A DNA stretch of 11,267 nt from an uncultured Amylibacter sp. (GTDB lineage Bacteria; Pseudomonadota; Alphaproteobacteria; Rhodobacterales; Rhodobacteraceae), in contig CALDZS010000266.1 in assembly GCA_937944065.1 (NCBI GenBank), forward strand, positions 1 through 11,267. The letters are read 5' to 3'. A program made the position numbers and the translations under genes. Shown piece by piece: positions 1-7,037 of this stretch (positions within the stretch are counted from its first letter, which is position 1; the number at the start of each line of letters is the position of its first letter). The notes beneath the pieces are model-generated. The model did not search any database. It was not told the DNA's origin and worked only from the letters and a program-made list of their open reading frames with translations.

Positions 1-2
1 TG

Positions 3-332
3 GCCGTGGAGTTGTTTGCCATTCAGCTGGTTTCCAGTAAATCTAATCCCGCGATCGATGGATATTTGATCGATGGTAGATCTGTCCAAGCAAAAGCCAC
101 AGGGACAAAGTGAGGCCCAGCATTCAGAAACATAGGATTCCACGCAGATTTTTTGTTATTTTTTGAGTTCGATTGGGATCTGGGCTTGGGAACGGTTGTT
201 TTTAATGGTCCCGAACATTATGCGAGAGCACGGTTGCCAGACAAATTCGATGGACAACGAAGTTTGACATCAAAACAAATTCGTTTGGCTGACATGGACG
301 TTAAAGACCACGAAAGATTAGTCCGTATCTAA
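3..332 (+). pseudogene. Possible decayed C-terminal fragment, interrupted by an in-frame TGA; left end cut by the window
   Basis: One frame reads open from base 3 to a TAA at 330-332, broken only by a TGA at 111-113. The 36 codons before the TGA read like real protein (VSSKSNPAIDGYLIDGRSVQ, then AKATGTK). The DG...DG...V-Q-x-K arrangement resembles the end of PD-(D/E)xK-like nuclease domains found at the C-termini of polymorphic toxins; that is inference from pattern memory. The 72 codons after the TGA contain no obvious start and I do not recognise them. Two readings fit: an intact gene ending at 113 followed by chance open frame, or a longer gene broken by a nonsense mutation. The true 5' end lies outside the window. 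Confidence 0.3.
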
Positions 333-544
333 TCAATTTAACGCCCTTATAACAATCAACTCCTTTTTGGGTGTACGAAAATTGATTGAAGCGACATTTT
401 TAATTGAAGAATAAGCTCTCTCCAGCGGACAAATACTTTTACGAACTAGGTTCAAATTTGGAAGAAGGAAAAATTTCCAATCTGTCCAATTGATCTCGAC
501 CGTTAGATATCCTAAGCCTGCCCCATCTACCGCAAGAGGCTGCC
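333..544. other. AT-rich stretch with no supportable gene
   Basis: About 210 bp without a convincing gene on either strand. Short protein-like fragments exist, such as 404-493 in frame 2 (LKNKLSPADKYFYELGSNLE, ending at a TGA). They lack a good start and ribosome binding site and could be further remnants of the decayed locus at 3-332. Its 3' end holds the ribosome binding site AAGAGG (534-539) of the Dabb gene. Confidence 0.4.
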
Positions 545-838
545 ATGATCCGTCATATTGTTATGTTCACCGCCAAAGACCCTGCCGATATGCAGGCGAT
601 TTTTGATGGGCTGATGGTTCTTAAAGACATCCCGCATGTCCGTCATTTCGAGGTGGGTAAGAATTCACATGTGGATACGCTGACGGCCAAGGCGCCTGAT
701 TTCGTGGTCTATGCAGAGTTTGAAAGCCAAGCGGATTTGGATGCCTACAAAGCGCATCCACTATATCAAAAATCTATCGAGATTGTGCGCCCGCTACGCG
801 ACACAAGAATCGCCGCAGATTTCGACGCGGAAAGCTAA
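545..838 (+). CDS. Dabb (stress-responsive alpha/beta barrel) domain protein
   Basis: A 97-residue protein made of a single Dabb domain. It opens with the family-typical MIRHIVMF strand, has a central strand (FVVYAEFES) and then the helix motif AYKAHPLYQ. It ends RPLRDTRIAADFDAES. Dabb proteins are ferredoxin-like dimeric barrels; bacterial members are mostly uncharacterised, although some plant and fungal relatives are cyclases or stress-induced, so no reaction can be assigned. The start is supported by AAGAGG 5 bases upstream. No signal peptide or membrane segment is visible, so it should be cytoplasmic. Its TAA overlaps the convergent TAG of the minus-strand neighbour by 4 bp. It lies upstream of rplO but is separated from it by that minus-strand gene, so it is not in the ribosomal operon. 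Confidence 0.88.
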   Translation: MIRHIVMFTAKDPADMQAIFDGLMVLKDIPHVRHFEVGKNSHVDTLTAKAPDFVVYAEFESQADLDAYKAHPLYQKSIEIVRPLRDTRIAADFDAES

Positions 839-1224
839 GCCTCGGGCTCTACGTGTTCCACGTCTTCATCAGGAACAATCTCGTCGATCTTGTCGATCAC
901 ATCTCGCAACGTCTGCCGCTTTTGTTTGAACCGGGTGATATAGTCCATGTGGGTGCGCGATAGGCCAGACGCATCAGGTGCCATCAATACGTTTTCAGCC
1001 GTTAATCGACGGATCATCCGTGTGGCCGCGTCATCCGAAAACCCGCAGAAATTGCGCAACATGTCTGGTGTCAGCTTTTTATTGATCCGCGCCGTGTATT
1101 TTGCCCATTTATACGGGTCCATGCCATAGGTCACAGGGGCAGCACCCAGCGACATAGCTTTCATCGGCAGGCTTGCCATCGCGGCACCTGCGCCAACGGA
1201 TTGAAGGAATTGTCTGCGTTTCAT
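835..1224 (-). CDS. Small Tat-exported hypothetical protein
   Basis: A 129-residue protein starting with a twin-arginine signal: MKRRQFLQ, with the two arginines at positions 3-4 followed by x-F-L-Q, then a mild hydrophobic stretch rich in Ala, Gly and Met to about residue 30. The mature part is small, helical and charged. It includes KKLTPDMLRNFCGFSDDAA and MIRRLTAENVLMAPDASG and ends in an acidic tail rich in Asp and Glu. No catalytic motif or cofactor ligand set is recognised; there is one Cys (about residue 60). The Tat signal implies export of a folded protein to the periplasm. Cleavage is ambiguous, with AxA-like sites near residues 22-30. The upstream ribosome binding site is weak. It converges on the Dabb gene with a 4-bp stop overlap. 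Function unknown. Confidence 0.78.
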   Translation of the reverse strand: MKRRQFLQSVGAGAAMASLPMKAMSLGAAPVTYGMDPYKWAKYTARINKKLTPDMLRNFCGFSDDAATRMIRRLTAENVLMAPDASGLSRTHMDYITRFKQKRQTLRDVIDKIDEIVPDEDVEHVEPEA

Positions 1225-1286
1225 AGCCCATAGATAGGTATGAATGGATGAATTGCTATATCTGGCCGCAAACCCGTGCGCGCCGC

Positions 1287-1315
1287 TTGCATTGATTTCA
1301 CGTTGGGTCTATACG
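1287..1315 (+). promoter_or_regulatory. Candidate promoter for rplO and the downstream operon
   Basis: TTGCAT (1287-1292) and TATACG (1310-1315) are separated by exactly 17 bp, a sigma-70-like arrangement with partial matches (3/6 and 4/6). It lies about 95 bp before rplO. The preceding gene is on the opposite strand, so a promoter is needed somewhere in 1225-1410. Confidence 0.35.
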
Positions 1316-1410
1316 CCACGAACTGGCCTAAATCGGTCAGAATCAAAGCAACGCCGTGTTTGCCCCTTTGTCGCTAATCGGGGGTAGTTCCGGCGATAGG
1401 AGATAGCGAC

Positions 1411-1896
1411 ATGAAATTGAATGAATTGCACGACAATCCCGGTGCTACCAAAAAACGCAAACGCATTGGCCGTGGTCCAGGTTCTGGAACAGGTAAAATG
1501 GGTGGCCGTGGTATCAAAGGTCAAAAATCACGCTCTGGTGTGGCGATTAACGGTTACGAAGGCGGTCAAATGCCATTGTACATGCGTTTGCCTAAACGCG
1601 GTTTCAACAACATCAACGCAAAAACACATGCTGTTGTGAATCTAGGCCTGCTACAAAAATTCATCGACGAGAAAAAGATTGATGCGAAGAAACCAATTAC
1701 TGAAGAAGTTTTGGTCGCGTCAGGTCTTGTTCGTCGTGTTAAAGACGGTGTTCGTATCCTTGCAAAAGGCGAGTTGAAGGCGAAAATCGACCTGACAGTT
1801 CACGGCGCTTCTAAATCAGCAATCGAAGCTGTTGAAAAGGCTGGCGGTAAATTGACTGTTACTAAAGCTGCAAAAGCAGACGCAGCGGCAGAATAA
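1411..1896 (+). CDS. rplO: 50S ribosomal protein L15
   Basis: A 161-residue L15, a late-assembly 23S rRNA-binding protein of the large subunit. It shows the family's Gly- and basic-rich N-terminal extension ([20 protein letters not shown], residues 20-39), then [12 protein letters not shown] near residues 54-65, and the C-terminal L15 signature around [17 protein letters not shown]. An Ala-rich tail follows. AGGAGA sits 7 bases before the ATG. In the usual spc order it follows rpmD; here a convergent minus-strand gene precedes it, so rplO appears to be the first gene of this transcription unit. secY follows after about 100 bp containing two hairpins. Confidence 0.97.
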   Translation: MKLNELHDNPGATKKRKRIGRGPGSGTGKMGGRGIKGQKSRSGVAINGYEGGQMPLYMRLPKRGFNNINAKTHAVVNLGLLQKFIDEKKIDAKKPITEEVLVASGLVRRVKDGVRILAKGELKAKIDLTVHGASKSAIEAVEKAGGKLTVTKAAKADAAAE

Positions 1897-1900
1897 CCTT

Positions 1901-1983
1901 GTAGGCGGCGCAACAGCCGCTTACATTCACCAAGTTTCTAATCGTCGCGTGTCTGGAAACAGGTTCGCGACGTTTTGTTTTTG
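1901..1983 (+). terminator. Tandem hairpins between rplO and secY; the second has terminator shape
   Basis: The first stem-loop pairs 1901-1909 with 1916-1924 (9 bp including one G-U, 6-base loop). The second pairs CGTCGCG (1943-1949) with CGCGACG (1966-1972) and has an inner CTG/CAG stem closed by a GAAA tetraloop (1956-1959). It is followed directly by TTTTGTTTTTG (1973-1983). The second looks like an intrinsic terminator or attenuator inside the operon, just ahead of the secY ribosome binding site. Partial read-through would be expected because secY and adk are essential, unless they have their own promoter. Confidence 0.6.
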
Positions 1984-1998
1984 AAAGGTTCAAAGAAC

Positions 1999-3369
1999 AT
2001 GGCATCAGCTGCTGAACAAATGGCATCCAACATGAGTTGGGGCGCCTTTGGCAAAGCCAAAGAATTGCAACAACGCATCATTTTCGCGCTTGGCCTGTTG
2101 ATCGTTTACCGTTTGGGGACATATATCCCTGTACCGGGCATCAACGCCGACGCTTTGCGCGACTTTGTTGAACAAGCCCAGGGTGGCGTTGGCGGCATTT
2201 TGAACATGTTCTCGGGTGGTGCGATTGGCCGTATGGCGATCTTTGCGCTGGGTATTATGCCTTATATTTCAGCCTCTATCATCGTTCAGTTGATGACGGC
2301 CATGGTGCCGCAACTGGAACAGTTGAAAAAAGAGGGCGAGCAGGGTCGCAAGAAAATAAACCAATACACGCGTTATGGTACGGTTGTTCTGGCGTTTTTC
2401 CAAGCTTACGGTCTGTCCAAGGGACTAGAAGCTTCTGATCTGGTGACGAACCCGGGCTTTATCACGTTCCAACTGCCATGTATTATTACCCTTGTGGGCG
2501 GCACCATGTTCCTGATGTGGTTGGGTGAGCAGATCACTGCGCGCGGTATCGGCAACGGTATTTCGTTGATCATTTTCGTGGGTATCGTGGCAGAGCTGCC
2601 AGCAGCCTTGGCGCAATTCTTTGAGTTGGGCCGCAACGGCACTTTGGGCGGCGCCGTTATTCTTGGCGTTATGGTCATGGTCGTGGCCGTAATTGCCTTT
2701 GTGGTCTTTATGGAACGCGCCTTGCGCAAGATCCACATCCAGTACCCAAAACGGCAGGTTGGCCAAAAGGTCTATGGTGGCGAAAGCAGCAATCTACCTA
2801 TTAAGTTGAATCCAGCTGGTGTTATCCCACCTATCTTTGCGTCAGCCTTGTTGCTGTTACCAACAACGATAAGCACGTTTTCTGGTACGCAAACATCTGG
2901 CTTTATGAACACGCTTCTTGCGTATTTTGGACCGGGTCAGCCGTTATATCTGTTGTTCTTCGTTCTAATGATCGTGTTCTTCAGCTACTTCTACACAGCC
3001 AACGTTTCGTTCAAAACGGATGAAGTTGCTGAGAATCTAAAGAAACAAAACGGCTTTGTTCCGGGCATCCGCCCAGGTCAAAAGACGCAAGATTATTTGG
3101 ATTACGTGGTAACACGGATCTTGGTTCTTGGGTCTGCGTATCTAGCTGCGGTCTGTCTGTTGCCAGAGATTTTGCGCAGTCAGCTGTCAATTCCGTTCTA
3201 TTTTGGCGGTACCAGCCTGCTTATTGTCGTAAGTGTGACAATGGATACCATTAACCAAGTGCAGTCTCATCTGCTAGCACACCAGTATGAGGGCTTGATT
3301 GAGAAATCAAAACTGACTGGGAAAGACCGCACCAAAGCGCGTCGAGGTAAACGGAAGGCTCGTAGATAA
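1999..3369 (+). CDS. secY: Preprotein translocase subunit SecY
   Basis: The channel-forming subunit of the SecYEG translocon in the inner membrane, exporting unfolded proteins with SecA or inserting membrane proteins with the ribosome. The 456-residue protein has many hydrophobic segments, consistent with the ten SecY helices. It carries the family landmarks [15 protein letters not shown] near the N-terminus, the first plug-region glycines ([10 protein letters not shown]), [14 protein letters not shown], the [14 protein letters not shown] segment, [17 protein letters not shown], and a strongly basic C-terminus. I chose ATG 1999 because GAAAGG lies 10 bases upstream and MASAAEQMA is the recalled family start. 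An in-frame TTG at 1975 falls in the T-tract of the preceding hairpin and is unlikely. adk begins 1 base after the stop, implying coupled translation. Confidence 0.96.
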   Translation: MASAAEQMASNMSWGAFGKAKELQQRIIFALGLLIVYRLGTYIPVPGINADALRDFVEQAQGGVGGILNMFSGGAIGRMAIFALGIMPYISASIIVQLMTAMVPQLEQLKKEGEQGRKKINQYTRYGTVVLAFFQAYGLSKGLEASDLVTNPGFITFQLPCIITLVGGTMFLMWLGEQITARGIGNGISLIIFVGIVAELPAALAQFFELGRNGTLGGAVILGVMVMVVAVIAFVVFMERALRKIHIQYPKRQVGQKVYGGESSNLPIKLNPAGVIPPIFASALLLLPTTISTFSGTQTSGFMNTLLAYFGPGQPLYLLFFVLMIVFFSYFYTANVSFKTDEVAENLKKQNGFVPGIRPGQKTQDYLDYVVTRILVLGSAYLAAVCLLPEILRSQLSIPFYFGGTSLLIVVSVTMDTINQVQSHLLAHQYEGLIEKSKLTGKDRTKARRGKRKARR

Positions 3370-3370
3370 C

Positions 3371-4027
3371 ATGAACATCATCCTAATAGGACCGCCAGGC
3401 GCGGGTAAGGGCACACAAGCTGCCCGTTTGGTCGAAGAACGTAACATGGTGCAACTGTCCACAGGTGACATGTTGCGCGCTGCAAAATCTTCGGGCACTG
3501 AAATGGGAAAGATGGTCGCAGGCGTTATGGAACGCGGCGAGTTGGTAACAGACGAGATCGTGATCGGTTTAATCGAAGAACAGTTAACGACAGCGGATGC
3601 TGACGGTGGGTTCATCTTTGATGGTTTTCCACGCACATTGGCGCAAGCCGATGCGTTGGCCGTGTCTTTGGACAAGGTCGGGCAAAAGCTGGATACAGTT
3701 GTGCAAATGACCGTTGATGACGAAGCGCTGGTCAAGCGTATCACGGGTCGTTTTACCTGCGGAAACTGCGGCGAAGGGTATCACGATGAATTCAAAGCAC
3801 CTGCCAAGGCAGATACGTGTGACAAATGTGGCGAGACGGGTACGTTTAAACGTCGCGCAGATGATAATGAAGATGCATTGAAAACGCGCCTGATGGCCTA
3901 TTATAAAGAAACATCACCTTTGATCGGTTATTACTATGCCAAAGGTATGTTGCAACAGGTTGACGGACTGGGGTCCATTGGCGGGGTTGCAGACGATATT
4001 GCTGCGGCGTTGAAAAAAGCGGGTTAA
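3371..4027 (+). CDS. adk: Adenylate kinase with a four-cysteine (zinc-type) lid
   Basis: A 218-residue enzyme that interconverts ATP + AMP and 2 ADP in the cytoplasm. The P-loop GPPGAGKGT occupies residues 7-15, the AMP-binding motif STGDMLR residues 30-36, and FIFDGFPRT residues 81-89. The long lid spans about residues 125-162. It contains paired cysteines C130-x2-C133 and C150-x2-C153, the ligand pattern of zinc-binding lids, and is followed by RRADDN with catalytic arginines. The length fits the long-form family. The start ATG follows the secY stop by one base, with GGAAGG upstream inside the secY end, so translation is probably coupled. Adjacent secY-adk is the classic spc-operon arrangement. 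Confidence 0.97.
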   Translation: MNIILIGPPGAGKGTQAARLVEERNMVQLSTGDMLRAAKSSGTEMGKMVAGVMERGELVTDEIVIGLIEEQLTTADADGGFIFDGFPRTLAQADALAVSLDKVGQKLDTVVQMTVDDEALVKRITGRFTCGNCGEGYHDEFKAPAKADTCDKCGETGTFKRRADDNEDALKTRLMAYYKETSPLIGYYYAKGMLQQVDGLGSIGGVADDIAAALKKAG

Positions 4028-4239
4028 TCGCAATTAGCGCCTTACTGGCTTGACCATTTCCCGTATTTCCCCTACAGGACACACTCTAGGCCAAAATCTT
4101 AGGATTTGCGTGGCAAGTGGCGATTCGCCAAACTGTCTCGCATGGCTTGGAAATTAAAGGACGGCCCAGTGTATATCACTGGGCTTCGTTGTGAAAACAG
4201 GTTCCGGAAATACGGAACCGCAACCAAAGGATGAACGAC
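4028..4239 (+). promoter_or_regulatory. rpsM leader with candidate internal promoter and three stem-loops
   Basis: A 212-bp gap between adk and rpsM, long for a ribosomal operon. A possible promoter is TTGACC (4050-4055), a 17-bp spacer, then TACAGG (4073-4078); the -10 match is poor. Three stem-loops follow: TGGCG/CGCCA (4118-4130), an 8-bp perfect stem GCCCAGTG/CACTGGGC with loop TATAT (4164-4184), and a 7-bp perfect stem GGTTCCG/CGGAACC (4200-4219) ending about 20 bases before the rpsM start. None has a following T-run. This is a plausible autoregulatory leader, but no known element is recognised. Confidence 0.45.
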
Positions 4240-4608
4240 TTGGCACGTATCGCTGGCGTTAACTTGCCGACCCATAAACGGGTCCCAATCGCCCTAACAT
4301 ATATTACTGGAATTGGTACAACTTCTGCAGAAGCTATCTGCGAAGCCACCAAAATTGATTTCGCCCGCCGCTTGAATGAACTGTCTGATGCAGAAATTCT
4401 AGCCGTACGCGAACATATCGATGCAAACTTCATGGTAGAAGGCGACTTGCGTCGCGAGATTTCCATGAACATCAAGCGTCACATGGATCTTGGGTCATAC
4501 CGTGGCCTGCGTCATCGTCGTGGTCTGCCCGTTCGCGGTCAGCGCACACACACCAACGCGCGTACTCGCAAAGGCCCAGCTGTGGCCATTGCTGGTAAGA
4601 AGAAATAA
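4240..4608 (+). CDS. rpsM: 30S ribosomal protein S13 (TTG start)
   Basis: S13 sits in the small-subunit head and contacts 16S rRNA and the P-site tRNA through its C-terminal tail. It reads [19 protein letters not shown] at the N-terminus, has the [11 protein letters not shown] turn, the [20 protein letters not shown] motif and a basic [12 protein letters not shown] tail. The length from TTG 4240 is 122 residues, the usual size. The in-frame ATG at 4231 would add three residues, but AAAGG abuts that ATG with no spacing, whereas AAAGGA lies about 8 bases from the TTG. The TTG also gives the conserved MARIAGV start. rpsK follows after 13 bp. It is the first gene of the alpha-operon segment (rpsM-rpsK-rpoA-rplQ). 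Confidence 0.93.
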   Translation: MARIAGVNLPTHKRVPIALTYITGIGTTSAEAICEATKIDFARRLNELSDAEILAVREHIDANFMVEGDLRREISMNIKRHMDLGSYRGLRHRRGLPVRGQRTHTNARTRKGPAVAIAGKKK

Positions 4609-4621
4609 GGGGGGCTGAATA

Positions 4622-5008
4622 ATGGCACGTGAACCACGTACGAAGAAAAAAGTCCGCAAGAACATCACATCTGGTGTTGCGCATATTAACTCTTCTTTCA
4701 ACAACACAAAAATCCTAATCGCTGATGCGCAGGGCAATGCAATTGCATGGTCTTCTGCTGGCACAATGGGTTTCCGCGGCTCTCGCAAATCAACACCTTA
4801 TGCTGCTCAAATGGCTGCTGAAGATGCTGGTAAGAAAGCGCAAGAGCATGGTGTAAAGACATTAGAAGTCGAAGTTCAAGGTCCAGGTTCTGGACGCGAG
4901 AGCGCGCTTCGTGCATTGGCTGCAATCGGCTTGAACGTCACATCTATCCGTGACGTAACACCGATGGCGCACAATGGCTGTCGTCCACCGAAACGCCGCC
5001 GCGTATAG
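4622..5008 (+). CDS. rpsK: 30S ribosomal protein S11
   Basis: A 128-residue small-subunit platform protein that contacts the 16S rRNA near the mRNA exit and Shine-Dalgarno region. It shows a basic N-terminus ([12 protein letters not shown]), then [14 protein letters not shown], the [20 protein letters not shown] block, [17 protein letters not shown], and the invariant C-terminal [20 protein letters not shown]. Length and motifs are complete. A run of G (4608-4614) supplies the ribosome binding site. It lies 13 bp after rpsM and about 100 bp before rpoA, that gap containing a 10-bp hairpin. Confidence 0.97.
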   Translation: MAREPRTKKKVRKNITSGVAHINSSFNNTKILIADAQGNAIAWSSAGTMGFRGSRKSTPYAAQMAAEDAGKKAQEHGVKTLEVEVQGPGSGRESALRALAAIGLNVTSIRDVTPMAHNGCRPPKRRRV

Positions 5009-5013
5009 TATTC

Positions 5014-5038
5014 TCGGTGCTCCACAGCGGGGCACCGA
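5014..5038 (+). other. Strong stem-loop between rpsK and rpoA
   Basis: TCGGTGCTCC (5014-5023) pairs with GGGGCACCGA (5029-5038), giving 10 bp with one G-U and the loop ACAGC. It is followed by ACCAATC with no T-run, so it is more likely an RNA-stability or processing structure than an intrinsic terminator. Confidence 0.6.
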
Positions 5039-5106
5039 ACCAATCATTTCAACCTCGAGCGTTTGCTGGACCGGATCCATACCAGTAAACAAGAATGGAG
5101 GCCCTT

Positions 5107-6123
5107 ATGATCCATAAGAATTGGCAAGAGCTTATTCGTCCAACCCAGTTGGAAATCAAGCCTGGCAACGACCCGTTGCGTCAAGCTGTCGTAACCGCAG
5201 AACCACTAGAGCGTGGTTTCGGTCTGACACTTGGTAACGCGCTTCGTCGCGTTCTGTTGTCGTCGCTGCAAGGTGCTGCGATTACATCAGTGCAAATTGA
5301 CAATGTTCTGCACGAGTTTTCAAGCGTTGCGGGTGTACGTGAAGACGTAACCGACATCGTTTTGAACCTTAAAGGTGTGGCTATCGGCATGGAGGTCGAA
5401 GGACCAAAACGCGTTGCTATCTCTGCTAAAGGCCCAGGCGTTGTCACTGCCGGTGACATCTCTGAAACGGCTGGCATCGAAATCTTGAACAAAGACCACT
5501 TGATCTGTCACTTGGATGATGGTGCAAACTTGTTCATGGAACTGACCGTTGATACGGGCAAAGGCTATGTTGCAGCCGATAAAAACCGTCCAGAGGATGC
5601 GCCAATTGGCCTGATCCCTGTGGATGCGCTGTATTCACCTGTTGTTCGCGTCTCTTACGATGTTGAACCAACACGTGAAGGCCAAGTTCTAGATTACGAC
5701 AAGCTGACCATGAAAGTGGAAACAGACGGCTCAATCTCGCCAGAAGATGCTGTGGCTTATGCTGCACGTATTCTGCAAGATCAATTGTCAGTGTTTGTTA
5801 ACTTTGACGAGCCGGAAGCCGCTCAGCGTCAAGACGAAGAGGACGAGTTGGAATTCAACCCGTTGCTTCTGAAGAAAGTCGACGAGTTGGAATTGTCTGT
5901 ACGTTCAGCAAATTGCCTGAAAAACGACAATATCGTTTACATCGGCGATCTGATCCAAAAAACAGAAGCAGAAATGCTGCGCACGCCAAACTTCGGTCGC
6001 AAATCTTTGAACGAAATCAAAGAAGTGCTGACAGGAATGGGCTTGCATCTGGGCATGGATATCATCGATTGGCCACCAGACAATATCGAAGAGCTCGCTA
6101 AGAAGTTCGAAGATCAGTTCTGA
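5107..6123 (+). CDS. rpoA: DNA-directed RNA polymerase subunit alpha
   Basis: The alpha subunit dimerises to scaffold RNA polymerase assembly; its C-terminal domain contacts UP elements and activators. The 338-residue protein has the full N-terminal domain ([56 protein letters not shown]) and an acidic linker near residue 235 ([14 protein letters not shown]). The complete C-terminal domain includes [14 protein letters not shown] and [16 protein letters not shown], the DNA-contacting region. The start is ATG 5107, with GGAGG (5097-5101) 5 bases upstream and the family-typical [16 protein letters not shown]. An in-frame ATG at 5095 overlaps that ribosome binding site. rplQ follows after a hairpin-containing gap of about 170 bp. 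Confidence 0.97.
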   Translation: MIHKNWQELIRPTQLEIKPGNDPLRQAVVTAEPLERGFGLTLGNALRRVLLSSLQGAAITSVQIDNVLHEFSSVAGVREDVTDIVLNLKGVAIGMEVEGPKRVAISAKGPGVVTAGDISETAGIEILNKDHLICHLDDGANLFMELTVDTGKGYVAADKNRPEDAPIGLIPVDALYSPVVRVSYDVEPTREGQVLDYDKLTMKVETDGSISPEDAVAYAARILQDQLSVFVNFDEPEAAQRQDEEDELEFNPLLLKKVDELELSVRSANCLKNDNIVYIGDLIQKTEAEMLRTPNFGRKSLNEIKEVLTGMGLHLGMDIIDWPPDNIEELAKKFEDQF

Positions 6124-6131
6124 TTGAATTC

Positions 6132-6157
6132 GGAGCGTTCCCGCAAGGGGACGCTCC
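6132..6157 (+). other. GNRA-capped 11-bp stem-loop between rpoA and rplQ
   Basis: GGAGCGTTCCC (6132-6142) pairs with GGGGACGCTCC (6147-6157), 11 bp with one U-G wobble, closed by a GCAA tetraloop. No T-run follows. It begins 8 bases after the rpoA stop and probably caps the rpoA message or marks a processing point. A weaker GGGC/GCCC stem lies at 6213-6225 in the rest of the rplQ leader. Confidence 0.65.
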
Positions 6158-6294
6158 ATAAATGCCTGTAATGACAGGGAAAATGTGACGGAGACGCAAG
6201 TTAAAGTTGCTCGGGCATGACGCCCCAAGGAGTGTGGGACCCAACGCAGGCCCCGCCAGACAAAGTAAAAACGAAGACTAAAAGGATATATATT

Positions 6295-6714
6295 ATGCGT
6301 CACGCACGTGGTTACCGTCGCCTAAATCGCACACACGAACACCGTAAGGCTTTGTTCGCGAATATGGCAGGCTCTTTGATCGAGCATGAACAGATCAAAA
6401 CAACAGTACCGAAAGCCAAAGAGCTTCGTCCGATCATTGAAAAAATGATCACATTGGCGAAACGTGGCGATCTACACGCCCGTCGTCAGGCGGCATCGAA
6501 GCTGAAACAGGAAGCATATGTTGCAATATTGTTCGAAGTTTTGGGCCCACGCTACAAAGACCGCAAAGGCGGTTATGTACGCGTTTTGAAGGCTGGTTTC
6601 CGTTACGGAGACATGGCACCGATGGCGATCATCGAATTTGTTGATCGCGATGTCGATGCCAAAGGCAAGGCAGACAAGGCACGAATTGCAGCCGAGGATG
6701 CTGCCGAAGAATAG
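6295..6714 (+). CDS. rplQ: 50S ribosomal protein L17
   Basis: A 139-residue L17, located by the peptide exit tunnel of the large subunit. It has the diagnostic [21 protein letters not shown]-terminus, then [49 protein letters not shown] and [15 protein letters not shown] charged Ala-rich tail follows. The ATG at 6295 has AAAGGA 8 bases upstream. The frame is open further upstream to an ATG at 6217, but those 26 codons do not match L17. It is the last gene of the operon; the terminator starts about 22 bases after its stop. Confidence 0.97.
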   Translation: MRHARGYRRLNRTHEHRKALFANMAGSLIEHEQIKTTVPKAKELRPIIEKMITLAKRGDLHARRQAASKLKQEAYVAILFEVLGPRYKDRKGGYVRVLKAGFRYGDMAPMAIIEFVDRDVDAKGKADKARIAAEDAAEE

Positions 6715-6736
6715 AATCGGTAAGACAGATACAAAG

Positions 6737-6764
6737 AAGCCCCGACATGGTTCGGGGCTTTTTT
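6737..6764. terminator. Intrinsic terminator after rplQ
   Basis: AAGCCCCGA (6737-6745) pairs with TCGGGGCTT (6752-6760), a perfect 9-bp stem with loop CATGGT, followed by TTTTTT (6759-6764). It ends the ribosomal operon. On the minus strand the stem is followed by CTTCTTTGT, so it may also terminate transcription of the small ORF at 6800-6961. Confidence 0.95.
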
Positions 6765-6799
6765 AGTTTAAATTAACACTAAAAATGATTAACTAGCCA

Positions 6800-6961
6800 T
6801 TAATTGCCATGTGAGCCCTTATCGCTACGTTCTGCTTGCGCGGAATGGTTGGTCTTCATAAGCTTGGCACCTAACTTTGCAAGAAGGGCAAGACGTTGTT
6901 CCATAGGGAAATTCATCGCTTCGGCAAACTTTATCGGGCAAATTTCTGCTGCGGTATTCAC
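6800..6961 (-). CDS. Small hypothetical protein, divergent from luxR
   Basis: A 53-residue ORF starting at GTG 6961, chosen because AAAGAGG (6967-6973 on the complement) sits 5 bases before it. A longer GTG start at 6994 in the same frame has no comparable site. The protein reads NTAAEICPIKFAEAMNFPME, then an amphipathic helix around QRLALLAKLGAKLMK, and a polar tail SAQAERSDKGSHGN. Codon use (GCC, CGT, GAA, CTT, AAG) looks coding. There is no signal peptide, membrane segment or recognised domain. It runs towards the rplQ terminator and shares a 76-bp intergenic region with luxR. It could be a small regulator or a chance ORF; the role is unknown. Confidence 0.45.
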   Translation of the reverse strand: MNTAAEICPIKFAEAMNFPMEQRLALLAKLGAKLMKTNHSAQAERSDKGSHGN

Positions 6962-7003
6962 ATTGACCTCTTTTCGGTAACGAATCTTGTTCACAATTTA
7001 AGG

Positions 7004-7032
7004 TTGACGGGTTGCAATGCAACTTGTCTAAA
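7004..7032 (+). promoter_or_regulatory. luxR upstream region with 13-bp palindrome and candidate promoter
   Basis: GTTGCA-A-TGCAAC (7011-7023) is a perfect palindrome with one central base. It lies in the spacer of a possible promoter, TTGACG (7004-7009), 17 bp, TCTAAA (7027-7032), just before luxR. A regulator bound there would block that promoter, so repression or autoregulation is a reasonable inference. It does not match the canonical 20-bp lux box. The candidate -10 is so near the ATG that the message would be almost leaderless. Confidence 0.4.
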
Positions 7033-7037
7033 AAGAC

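Noticed and set aside
111..113. TGA read as selenocysteine
   Set aside because: No known selenoprotein context, no cysteine-equivalent active site, and no convincing SECIS-type hairpin immediately downstream.
1975..1998. In-frame TTG start extending secY by 8 codons
   Set aside because: It lies in the T-tract of a hairpin with no ribosome binding site; ATG 1999 has a better site and the usual N-terminus.
2406..2766. Two overlapping minus-strand ORFs of about 110 codons inside secY
   Set aside because: Mirror frames of a conserved gene with no recognisable domain or independent start signal.
5095..5106. Upstream ATG extending rpoA by four residues
   Set aside because: The ATG overlaps the GGAGG site used for ATG 5107, and the family begins at MIHKNW.
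6217..6294. 26-codon N-terminal extension of rplQ
   Set aside because: L17 begins at MRHARGYRR; the extension does not match and the AAAGGA site serves 6295.
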